DNA from: Pseudalkalibacillus sp. SCS-8
Lineage (GTDB): Bacteria > Bacillota > Bacilli > Bacillales > Fictibacillaceae
DNA length: 64,000 bases
Reading direction: 5' to 3'
Assembly (NCBI RefSeq): GCF_040126055.1
Contig: NZ_CP143541.1
Location: 1,240,001 to 1,304,000 of the forward strand
Position 1 is the first letter of the stretch. Each line of letters starts with the position of its first letter. Below the pieces are notes generated by a model. It had not been told where the DNA came from, did not search any database, and saw only the letters and a list, made by a program, of their open reading frames with translations. Both the position numbers and the translations under genes were made by a program. Positions 54,370 to 64,000 of the stretch are shown here, piece after piece.

Positions 54370-56217
54370 ATGTGTGGAATTACAGGCTGGATCGATTACA
54401 AGAATGACCTGACACAACATACCGAAACGATTAAGAAAATGGCTTCCACCTTAGGAAAAAGGGGACCTGATGCGACGAATCATTGGACTCTCCCTGATGT
54501 TGCATTCGGTCATGCAAGATTGGTTGTCGTCGACCCAGAGGGCGGGGGACAACCCATGCACAAATCCTATCATTCAAGGAATTATACGTTAGTTTATAAC
54601 GGAGAATTGTACAATACGGAGGACATCCGCAAGGTTCTTTTGACGAAGGGGCATACCTTCCAATCGCACAGTGATACGGAAGTGCTTTTGACCAGTTATA
54701 TCGAATGGGGCGAATCCTGTGTCGATCACCTGAATGGTATTTTCGCGTTCGCGATTTGGGATGAGACGAAGAAACACGTTTTCCTGGCAAGAGACCGTCT
54801 TGGGGTAAAACCGCTGTTTTATCGTGTTGGTAACGGTTCGCTCCTATTCGGATCTGAATTGAAAGCAATCCTTGCACATCCAGATGTGAAGGCGGAAATC
54901 GATCGCGAAGGCTTGCAGGAGATTTTCGGATTAGGTCCTTCACGTACACCAGGTCATGGCGTTTTTAAAGGATTGAGTGAACTGCGTGCTGCCCATGCGA
55001 TGAAATACGATCGAAACGGAGTCAAAGTATGGCGGTACTGGGATGTTGAAAGCAAGGAGCATGTCGAGTCGTTCAATGATACGGTCGATCATGTTCGGTG
55101 GCTTTTGAAGGATGCCGTCGAACGACAATTGGTAGCGGATGTCCCGGTTTGTACGTTCCTATCTGGTGGGGTCGATTCGAGCGCAATCAGTGCATTTGCC
55201 TCACGCTATTATCAGCAGGAGGGGCGAGGTGCTCTTCACACGTATTCCATCGATTATGAGGATAACGATAAATATTTCAAAAAAAGTACCTTCCAGCCAA
55301 ACTCTGACGGGCCTTGGATCAAAATCATGCGGGATTATCTAAAGACGATTCATCATACTTCTGTCATTGATAATGAGAAGCTGCTGCATTATTTAAAAGC
55401 AGCTGTCCATATGAGGGATTTGCCTGGCATGGCCGACGTGGATTCGTCCTTGCTCTGGTTTTGTGAAGAAATCAAGCAGCACTTTACTGTCGGTCTTTCA
55501 GGTGAATGTGCGGATGAAATTTTCGGTGGGTATCCGTGGTTTTATCGGAACGAGCTGCTGGAGAGAGAGGCGTTCCCATGGATGCACTCTGTCGATGAGC
55601 GGGCGTCGATTTTGCGTTCGGAATGGCAGAAAAAGCTTTCCTTACAGGAGTATGTCCAAAGTCGTTATCAAGCAACGGTCGATGAAACGCCGAAGCTTGA
55701 TGGCGAAAAACCGGAGGAAGCCCGCCGTCGCGAGATGTTCTACTTGAATATGCATTGGTTCATGGCAACCTTACTGGATCGCAAGGACCGGATGAGCATG
55801 GGGGCAAGTCTTGAAGTCCGTGTGCCGTTTGCCGACCATCGAATTGTTGAGTATGCATGGAACATCCCATGGGAGATGAAGATGCATGAGGGCAGGGAGA
55901 AGGGAATCCTTCGAAAGGCATTGGAAGGGATTCTGCCGAACGAAATTTTATATCGGAAGAAGAGCCCTTACCCGAAGACCCACCATCCGGAGTATACGCG
56001 GCTCGTGACCGAATGGCTGTCATCCATCATTGAAAAGGATTCAGCACCATTGTTGGAGATTGTGGACCGGTCGAAGGTGGAGGAGATCATTCGAACAAAA
56101 GGCGAAGCGTTCAAAACGCCATGGTTCGGGCAGCTGATGACCGGACCACAGCTGATCGCCCACCTTGCCCAAATCAATACCTGGCTAGAAGACTATAACA
56201 TCAATATTGTGGAATGA
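54370..56217 (+). CDS. asnO: Asparagine synthase (glutamine-hydrolysing), AsnO-like
   Basis: A 615-residue class II amidotransferase with an N-terminal glutaminase and a C-terminal synthetase domain. The mature N-terminal Cys nucleophile is in MCGITGW, which fixes the start at 54370; a GTG at 54361 would bury it. Glutaminase features are RGPDA, FGHARLVVVD and YNGELYN. The synthetase PP-loop is FLSGGVDSSAI, followed by SGECADEIFGGYPWF. The length (about 614) and the form match B. subtilis AsnO (YisO), linked to sporulation. It lies 82 bases after mtnE. Confidence 0.92.
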   Translation: MCGITGWIDYKNDLTQHTETIKKMASTLGKRGPDATNHWTLPDVAFGHARLVVVDPEGGGQPMHKSYHSRNYTLVYNGELYNTEDIRKVLLTKGHTFQSHSDTEVLLTSYIEWGESCVDHLNGIFAFAIWDETKKHVFLARDRLGVKPLFYRVGNGSLLFGSELKAILAHPDVKAEIDREGLQEIFGLGPSRTPGHGVFKGLSELRAAHAMKYDRNGVKVWRYWDVESKEHVESFNDTVDHVRWLLKDAVERQLVADVPVCTFLSGGVDSSAISAFASRYYQQEGRGALHTYSIDYEDNDKYFKKSTFQPNSDGPWIKIMRDYLKTIHHTSVIDNEKLLHYLKAAVHMRDLPGMADVDSSLLWFCEEIKQHFTVGLSGECADEIFGGYPWFYRNELLEREAFPWMHSVDERASILRSEWQKKLSLQEYVQSRYQATVDETPKLDGEKPEEARRREMFYLNMHWFMATLLDRKDRMSMGASLEVRVPFADHRIVEYAWNIPWEMKMHEGREKGILRKALEGILPNEILYRKKSPYPKTHHPEYTRLVTEWLSSIIEKDSAPLLEIVDRSKVEEIIRTKGEAFKTPWFGQLMTGPQLIAHLAQINTWLEDYNINIVE

Positions 56218-56247
56218 AGACTGGCGTGGGGCGCCAGTCTTTTTTTA
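56217..56247 (+). terminator. Terminator of asnO
   Basis: AAGACTGGCG (56217-56226) pairs with CGCCAGTCTT (56232-56241), followed by T residues. The stem begins at the last base of the stop codon. Confidence 0.9.
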
Positions 56248-56287
56248 TGTTGTGGGTGTGGTTGCATGTTTGTGGTGCATAAATTGT

Positions 56288-56399
56288 GAACTAGGTTCAA
56301 AATTTCTGATCTAGGTTCAAAATTTCTGATCTAGGTTCATAATTTCAGAACTAGGTTCATAATTATTTGATTTGGTTCGTTTTAGTCCAATCTAGGTTC
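56288..56399. repeat. 20-bp tandem direct repeats with CTAGGTTC core
   Basis: GA(A/T)CTAGGTTC starts at 56288, 56308, 56328 and 56348; a weaker copy TGATTTGGTTC is at about 56368 and AATCTAGGTTC at 56389. The spacing is 20 bases (21 for the last), about two helix turns, so all cores face the same side of the DNA. GAAC-TAG-GTTC itself is an inverted repeat in two copies. The array is followed by the NERD gene. Confidence 0.85.
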
Positions 56400-56473
56400 A
56401 TAATTTACATCTAGAAGGAGTTTCCACGGAGAATGAAGAATTAATCGAGGAATGAATACGAAGGAGTGATGCA

Positions 56474-59259
<2,786 letters not shown>

Positions 59260-59266
59260 TTAATCA

Positions 59267-59354
59267 ATCATAATTTAATAGAAAAAGTTATGCAAACGGT
59301 TGCAGAAACTTTTTTCTCTATGTATAATCAAATTAATCAGTGCAAACGTTTTCA
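59267..59354. promoter_or_regulatory. Divergent mdx promoters with LacI/CcpA-type operators
   Basis: Rightward: TTGCAG (59300-59305), 17 bases, TATAAT (59323-59328). Leftward on the minus strand: TTGCAT (59295-59290), 17 bases, TATGAT (59272-59267). The palindrome TGCAAACGGTTGCA (59291-59304) overlaps both -35 boxes. A second site TGCAAACGTTTTCA (59341-59354) lies just past the rightward start and matches the cre consensus at 13 of 14 positions. They could bind the LacI-family regulator at 63030, CcpA, or both. Confidence 0.75.
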
Positions 59355-59398
59355 CAAAAACATACGTGCTAAAAACGCCTATTAGGGGAGGTCAATTT

Positions 59399-60670
59399 AT
59401 GTTAAAGAAGTTTTTGAATGTTTCATTGACTGCTGGATTGGCAGTATCGATGCTTGCCGCTTGTGGTCCGCAGGATGATGGAGAAGGATCATCTGAAAAA
59501 AAGGAACCAAGTGACAAGCCAGAAGAACTTGTTGTTTGGGAAGATAAAGAAAAAGGGGTAGCACTTGAACCTGCTATTAAGAGTTTCGAAGAGAAGTATG
59601 GCATCAAGGTCACTTTCCGTGAGCTTGGTATGGCAGATGAAATTCGTGAACAATTGCCTTTGGATGCACCAGCTGGAACAGGACCAGATGTGTTGACATT
59701 ACCACATGACCAAATCGGTTCTATGGCAACGCAAGGCTTGCTTGCTCCGCTGGATGTAGATCAGAAGGTGATTGATACATTCACAGAATCTTCTATCCAA
59801 GCTCAAACATTCGAAGGAGAGCTTTACGGTTTACCGAAAGCGACAGAAACACCAGTCTTCATTTATAACAAAGCACTTATGGACAAGGCACCTGAAACGT
59901 TCGATGAGCTTTATACATTCTCAAAGGATTTCACTAAGGGTGGTAATTACGGATTCCTTGCACTTTGGGATAACTTCTACTTTGCAAATGCAATCATGGC
60001 TGCAAACGGTGGTTACGTATTCGACCGTACAGACGAAGGACTTGATGCAAGTAATATCGGTCTAAATAACGAAGGGGCCGTAGATGGCGCTGAATACATC
60101 CAGAAATGGTATGAAGAGGGCTTGTTCCCGAAAGGAATTGTTGGTGAAAACGGCGGTGCGGCGATGGATGGATTGTTCAACGAAGGTAAAGTCGCTTCTG
60201 TCATGAACGGACCATGGGCTTTCAAAGGCATGAAGGATGCAGGGATTGAGATCGGTGTCGCTCCACTTCCTGAATTGCCGAATGGTGAATATCCACAAAC
60301 CTTCATCGGTGTAAAAGGATGGCATGTATCAGCTTATTCTGAAAACAAAGAATGGGCTACAAAACTTGTCGAGTGGCTTACAAACGCTGAAAATGCAAAG
60401 ATTCGTTACGAAAAAACTGGTGAAATTCCTCCAGTCAACTCGTTGATTGAAGATCCGATCATTGCTGACAATGAAGGGGCAAAAGCTGTGGCAGTCCAAT
60501 CGCAACGTGGTACACCTATGCCGAACATCCCTCAAATGGGTCAAGTTTGGGAGCCGATGGCGAACGCTCTTCAGTTGATCGTAACAGGAAAACAAGAACC
60601 GAAGCCAGCACTTGAAGATGCAACGAAAACGATCAAGCAACAAATTGAAGCGACAGGCGCTGGAAACTAA
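59399..60670 (+). CDS. mdxE: Maltodextrin-binding lipoprotein of an ABC transporter
   Basis: A 423-residue extracellular solute-binding protein (family 1). It has a lipoprotein signal (LKKFLNVSLTAGLAVSMLAAC) with the lipobox LAAC, an acidic linker, then the binding protein with ELVVWEDKEKGVALEPAIKSFEEKYGI, DVLTLPHDQIGSMATQGLLAPLD and VMNGPWAFKGMKDAGI. It resembles MdxE/MalE. The ATG at 59399 is behind AGGGGAGG. A hairpin after the stop and two permease genes follow, with no ATPase gene, so it is likely to use a shared MsmX-type ATPase. Confidence 0.92.
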   Translation: MLKKFLNVSLTAGLAVSMLAACGPQDDGEGSSEKKEPSDKPEELVVWEDKEKGVALEPAIKSFEEKYGIKVTFRELGMADEIREQLPLDAPAGTGPDVLTLPHDQIGSMATQGLLAPLDVDQKVIDTFTESSIQAQTFEGELYGLPKATETPVFIYNKALMDKAPETFDELYTFSKDFTKGGNYGFLALWDNFYFANAIMAANGGYVFDRTDEGLDASNIGLNNEGAVDGAEYIQKWYEEGLFPKGIVGENGGAAMDGLFNEGKVASVMNGPWAFKGMKDAGIEIGVAPLPELPNGEYPQTFIGVKGWHVSAYSENKEWATKLVEWLTNAENAKIRYEKTGEIPPVNSLIEDPIIADNEGAKAVAVQSQRGTPMPNIPQMGQVWEPMANALQLIVTGKQEPKPALEDATKTIKQQIEATGAGN

Positions 60671-60683
60671 GACGTTTGAAAAT

Positions 60684-60715
60684 GAGGCGGTACCTCCGAA
60701 CCGGGGTACTGCTTC
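60684..60715 (+). terminator. Intra-operon hairpin after mdxE
   Basis: GAGGCGGTACC (60684-60694) pairs with GGTACTGCTTC (60705-60715), an 11-bp stem with two G-T pairs and a poor T tail. It may protect the mdxE message end or cause partial termination, so that binding protein exceeds permease. Confidence 0.6.
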
Positions 60716-60814
60716 AACTTTATTAACCGACGTAAATAAAGAGCTTACCAAGCTTCACCTATCGCCAAAAGCTTGATCAATTGATTATCAGGATAGAAAG
60801 GACAAGGAGCATTT

Positions 60815-62101
60815 ATGACTGACAAGACTTCAAAGGCAACGAAACATCGGAAAAGAGCATTGTTCTTGTCCCTCATTCCCGGTTTTGGGCAGCTTTATAA
60901 CCGGCAATATTTAAAAGCCCTTGCATTCATCATTTTAACTTTCTCTTTCATCATTGCGTTTAAAGACTTGCTCAACATGGGTCTTTGGGGGATTGTGACC
61001 CTTGGGGAAAAGCTCCCTCGGGATCACTCCATTTTTTTGATGGTAGAAGGGATCATTGCAATTCTTGTCCTTGCCATTGGACTAGGTGTATATGCTTTGA
61101 ACCTTTATGATGCTTATGTAAATGGGAAGAAGAGGGATTCAGGACTTCGGCTGCATTCCATCAGGGAGCAATATCGGAACGTCGTCGATACCGGCTTTCC
61201 TTATTTGATGCTTTCACCAGGTGTATTTTTACTGATTTTCGTCGTTATTTTTCCAATCCTATTCGTTATTTTGCTGGCATTCACGAACTATGATCTCTAT
61301 CACTCACCTCCTGCTAAATTAGTGGATTGGATCGGCATTCAGAACTTCATCGATATTTTCAAACTGGATATTTGGAGAAAGACATTCTTCAGTGTCCTTT
61401 CATGGACGATTATCTGGACATTCGTCGCTACGACAATCCAGATCGCCATCGGGATTTTCTTGGCGGTGTTATTGAATCAGAAGGACTTGAGGTTCAAAAA
61501 GCTGTTCAGGACGATCTTAATTTTACCTTGGGCGATTCCAGCCTTCGTATCTATTCTCGTATTTGCTGGTATGTTCAATGAATCCTTTGGCGCAATCAAT
61601 AATGATGTGCTCGCTTTATTCGGCATTGATCCGATTCCATGGTTGACCAGTCCATTCTGGGCAAAAGTTGCGCTTATCCTCATCCAGTCATGGTTAGGAT
61701 TCCCGTTCATCTTCGCGATGGTTACGGGGGTACTGCAATCCATTCCAGAGGAACAATACGAAGCAGCTACTGTAGACGGAGCAACCATGCTCCAGAAATT
61801 CAGAACCATAACGCTACCGATGATTTTATACGCAATTGCACCGATTCTCATTACCCAATACACTTTCAATTTCAACAACTTCAATGTCATCTTCCTGTTC
61901 AATGGGGGAGGTCCGCCAATGCCGGGTCAGACAGCAGGTTCGACGGATATCCTTATCTCATGGATTTACAGTCTGACATTGGAGTCGAAGCAATATGCGA
62001 AAGCAGCAGCCATAACGATGGTCCTTTCCGTAATTGTCGTATCAGTTGCGTTATGGCAATTCCGCAGGACGAAATCGTTCAAAGAGGAGGATATGATCTA
62101 A
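60815..62101 (+). CDS. mdxF: Maltodextrin ABC transporter permease MdxF
   Basis: A 428-residue permease of the MalF type with about eight helices. The N-terminal extension ALFLSLIPGFGQLYNRQYLKALAFI is typical of Gram-positive MalF/MdxF. The EAA loop for the ATPase is EEQYEAATVDGATMLQKFRTITLPMI. ATG behind AAGGAG. The next permease gene starts one base after its stop. Confidence 0.92.
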   Translation: MTDKTSKATKHRKRALFLSLIPGFGQLYNRQYLKALAFIILTFSFIIAFKDLLNMGLWGIVTLGEKLPRDHSIFLMVEGIIAILVLAIGLGVYALNLYDAYVNGKKRDSGLRLHSIREQYRNVVDTGFPYLMLSPGVFLLIFVVIFPILFVILLAFTNYDLYHSPPAKLVDWIGIQNFIDIFKLDIWRKTFFSVLSWTIIWTFVATTIQIAIGIFLAVLLNQKDLRFKKLFRTILILPWAIPAFVSILVFAGMFNESFGAINNDVLALFGIDPIPWLTSPFWAKVALILIQSWLGFPFIFAMVTGVLQSIPEEQYEAATVDGATMLQKFRTITLPMILYAIAPILITQYTFNFNNFNVIFLFNGGGPPMPGQTAGSTDILISWIYSLTLESKQYAKAAAITMVLSVIVVSVALWQFRRTKSFKEEDMI

Positions 62102-62102
62102 C

Positions 62103-62945
62103 ATGAGCATGAAAAAACAGAAGTTGATCCGACTCACCTTATCCTATATCGCCATTTTCATTGCGCTTACGATCGTGATCTATCCTGTCCTTTGGATCGT
62201 AGGATCATCGTTCAATCCAGGAAACAGTCTGTCTGGATCAACGATCATTCCGAAGAACGCCACACTGAATCACTACAAGGAACTGTTCGATCTTGATCAG
62301 AGCAAATACTTGATTTGGTATTGGAACACATTGAAGATTTGTACAATAACGATGGTCCTTTCGGTTACGATGATTGCCTTGATGGGTTATACCTTCTCAA
62401 GATATCGTTTTGTCGGTCGGAAAAATGGTTTGATGACGTTCTTGATTTTACAAATGATTCCTAACTTCGCAGCGTTGATCGCCATCTATGTCCTTGCGGT
62501 GGTTACGAAGTTGATTGATACCCACTTAGCCTTGATTCTCCTGTATACAGGTGGATTGCTGCCAATGAATACATGGTTAGCGAAGGGATACTTTGATACC
62601 ATTCCGAAAGAATTGGATGAGTCAGCTCGAATTGATGGTGCTGGACACTTCAGGATTTTCTGGCAGATCATCCTACCATTAGCTAAACCGATTTTAGCTG
62701 TCATCGCTTTGTTCAGCTTCATCACGCCGTTTGCGGACTTCATCCTTGCCAAAATCATTCTTAGAAGTGAAGAAAAGTATACGCTTGCAGTTGGCCTTTA
62801 CAATCTTGTTGCCAAACAGTTCGGGGCTGAGTTTACGAAATTCGCAGCGGGAGCGGTATTGATTGCGATTCCGATTTCCTTGCTCTTCTTATCCCTCCAA
62901 CGTTATCTGATCTCTGGATTGACAGCCGGGGGTACAAAAGGATAA
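62103..62945 (+). CDS. mdxG: Maltodextrin ABC transporter permease MdxG
   Basis: A 280-residue MalG-type permease with six helices. Features are YPVLWIVGSSFNPGN, GYTFSRYRFVGRKNGL, the EAA loop PKELDESARIDGAGHFRIFWQIILPLAKP, and a C-terminal end FLSLQRYLISGLTAGGTKG that is nearly invariant in MalG proteins. The start codon follows the mdxF stop by one base; AGGAGG lies 12 bases upstream. Confidence 0.93.
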   Translation: MSMKKQKLIRLTLSYIAIFIALTIVIYPVLWIVGSSFNPGNSLSGSTIIPKNATLNHYKELFDLDQSKYLIWYWNTLKICTITMVLSVTMIALMGYTFSRYRFVGRKNGLMTFLILQMIPNFAALIAIYVLAVVTKLIDTHLALILLYTGGLLPMNTWLAKGYFDTIPKELDESARIDGAGHFRIFWQIILPLAKPILAVIALFSFITPFADFILAKIILRSEEKYTLAVGLYNLVAKQFGAEFTKFAAGAVLIAIPISLLFLSLQRYLISGLTAGGTKG

Positions 62946-62966
62946 TAGGGAGTTTTGGCGCAACTT

Positions 62967-62997
62967 TTGAACATGCTTCCCTAAATCATGGTAAAAT
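62967..62997 (+). promoter_or_regulatory. Weak promoter candidate for the LacI-family gene
   Basis: TTGAAC (62967-62972), 19 bases, TAAAAT (62992-62997). The spacing is long. The gene could equally be read through from mdxG; no terminator stands between them. Confidence 0.3.
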
Positions 62998-63029
62998 GAA
63001 ACTAGAAGAACCAACAGGAGGATGCGTAC

Positions 63030-64000
63030 ATGGGAATTACGATTAAAGATGTAGCTAAACTCGCGAATGTAGCTCCTTCTACAGTATCTCGAGTGATTGC
63101 GAACAATCCGCGGATCAGTGAAGATACGAAGCGCAGGGTTCGTGAAGCGATGGATTATTTAGGCTACCATCCGAACTTCACGGCAAGAAGCCTCGCGAAT
63201 CGCAGTTCACGTGCAATTGGAATTGTAATGCCGAGCTCAGCTGAAAAAGCCTTTCAGAACCCGTTTTTCCCTGAGGTTTTACGGGGAATCAGCACGAAAG
63301 CTCATGAGCAGGAATATACGTTATTAATGTCAACGGGTACCACTGAGGATGAAATATACCGGGCTGTTGTCGGAATGGTACAAGGGCGAAGAGTCGATGG
63401 TATTGTATTGCTCTATTCAAGAGTGGATGATCGGATCATGAATTATCTGTTTGAACAGAAATTTCCATTCACTGTTGTAGGTAAGCCTTATAAGCACGAT
63501 GATCTAATTAATCACGTCGACAATGATAACTTCCGTGCTTCCAAAGAATTGACTGAGTTCCACATTCAAAATGGGCACGAGCGTATCGGTTTTGTAGGAG
63601 GAAGCTTAAGCCTTGTCGTAACGACGGACCGTTTGCTCGGTTATGAAAAAGCGTTGCAGAATGCAAAGATTCCTTATCGAAGCGAATATGTCATCCATGC
63701 TGATTTTGCTGTAGAAGAAGGACGTAAAGCCGTATCGTCCTTAATGAACTTGGATGACCCGCCAACCGCACTTGTCGTGACGGATGATCTTATGGCTCTT
63801 GGCGTTTTGAGGATGTTGGATGATATGGGCATGCGTGTACCAGAAGATGTCTCTGTCTCCAGTTTCAACAATGCAATGATTGCTGAACTGGCAACACCGT
63901 CTCTGACATCTGTTGATATCAACATTTACGAATTGGGGTATCAAGCAGCCGATACGTTGCTTCATTCCATTGAACAACCTGAAGCATCACCTCGAATCAT
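63030..64000 (+). CDS. LacI-family regulator of the maltodextrin genes (3' end outside window)
   Basis: The frame is open from ATG at 63030 to the right edge, 323 complete codons. The start lies behind CAGGAGGA. The N-terminal helix-turn-helix with hinge is standard: ITIKDVAKLANVAPSTVSRVIANN, ISEDTKRRVREAMDYLGYHPNF and ARSLANRSS. The ligand domain shows IGIVMPSS, FFPEVLRGI, GRRVDGIVLLYSR and VSVSSFNNAMIAELATPSLTSVDIN. Placed after mdxEFG it matches MdxR (YvdE) or MalR of other Bacilli and should bind the operators at 59291 and 59341. Only a few C-terminal residues are probably missing. Confidence 0.9.
   Translation, partial: MGITIKDVAKLANVAPSTVSRVIANNPRISEDTKRRVREAMDYLGYHPNFTARSLANRSSRAIGIVMPSSAEKAFQNPFFPEVLRGISTKAHEQEYTLLMSTGTTEDEIYRAVVGMVQGRRVDGIVLLYSRVDDRIMNYLFEQKFPFTVVGKPYKHDDLINHVDNDNFRASKELTEFHIQNGHERIGFVGGSLSLVVTTDRLLGYEKALQNAKIPYRSEYVIHADFAVEEGRKAVSSLMNLDDPPTALVVTDDLMALGVLRMLDDMGMRVPEDVSVSSFNNAMIAELATPSLTSVDINIYELGYQAADTLLHSIEQPEASPRI

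Noticed and set aside
56288..56399. A CRISPR array at the 20-bp repeats
   Set aside because: Repeats are only about 11 bases with 9-base similar spacers; no cas genes are near. An iteron-like array fits better.

Overview
The window is chromosomal DNA of an endospore-forming member of the Bacillaceae. Signs of this are moderate G+C, strong AGGAGG-type ribosome binding sites, several GTG and TTG starts, a cotJABC spore-coat operon, AddAB in place of RecBCD, a sporulation-kinase-like PAS histidine kinase, AsnO, YisL and YhjD homologues, and an mdx/yvd maltodextrin cluster. No rRNA, tRNA, CRISPR array, integrase, transposase or phage module is visible. The species cannot be fixed from the sequence alone.

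Layout. 1-1000: the end of a two-component system. 1.0-7.9 kb: a GntR regulator and a 4-hydroxyphenylacetate (homoprotocatechuate) catabolic operon: DapA-like aldolase, fumarylacetoacetase-family isomerase/decarboxylase, semialdehyde dehydrogenase HpaE, monooxygenase HpaB and ring-cleavage dioxygenase HpaD. A palindrome and a cre-like site lie at the regulator start. 8.1-11.1 kb: a PPOX-fold protein, a VTT/DedA-like membrane protein, methionine aminopeptidase, two copies of a structured repeat, and a DoxX protein behind an operator-like promoter. 11.2-17.9 kb: cotJABC, then a 927-residue collagen-like protein with a cysteine-rich head, a 23-unit repeat and a BclA-like C-terminal domain, then two glycosyltransferase genes; this looks like a glycosylated spore-surface fibre module. 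17.9-24.0 kb: TerC behind a yybP-ykoY manganese riboswitch, a PAS histidine kinase, an O-methyltransferase, a small membrane protein and two GNAT acetyltransferases. 24.1-36.7 kb: a LexA-boxed promoter, two small genes, then addB-addA-sbcD-sbcC, all on one strand, a DNA-break repair block. 36.7-46.6 kb: a GSAM-like aminotransferase, a YknW/YknX-like pair without the ABC transporter, hemolysin III, a B12-binding radical SAM protein, pterin carbinolamine dehydratase, a second fumarylacetoacetase-family enzyme and a succinate-semialdehyde dehydrogenase. 46.6-56.2 kb: ornithine aminotransferase, YisL, a FIST-PAS-GGDEF-EAL protein with a degenerate GGDEF, the mtnU/mtnE methionine-salvage pair and asparagine synthetase AsnO. 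56.2-57.5 kb: a 20-bp tandem repeat and a NERD nuclease-related gene. 57.5-64 kb: a neopullulanase-like amylase divergent from mdxEFG (maltodextrin ABC transporter), then a LacI-family regulator cut by the window edge.

How the genes work together. The hpa operon takes 4-hydroxyphenylacetate through hydroxylation, meta-cleavage, aldehyde oxidation and later decarboxylation/aldol steps, but the flavin reductase, CHM isomerase and hydratase genes are not here. AddAB and SbcCD process DNA ends, and the LexA box just upstream suggests a damage-linked promoter. The mdx transporter imports maltodextrins that the divergent amylase can cleave inside the cell; both sides share palindromic TGCAAACG-type operators. 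Starts were moved inward from the longest reading frame wherever a better placed Shine-Dalgarno sequence, a family start or an overlapping RNA element required it (noted per gene). All functions are read from sequence motifs and remembered families; no database search was run.
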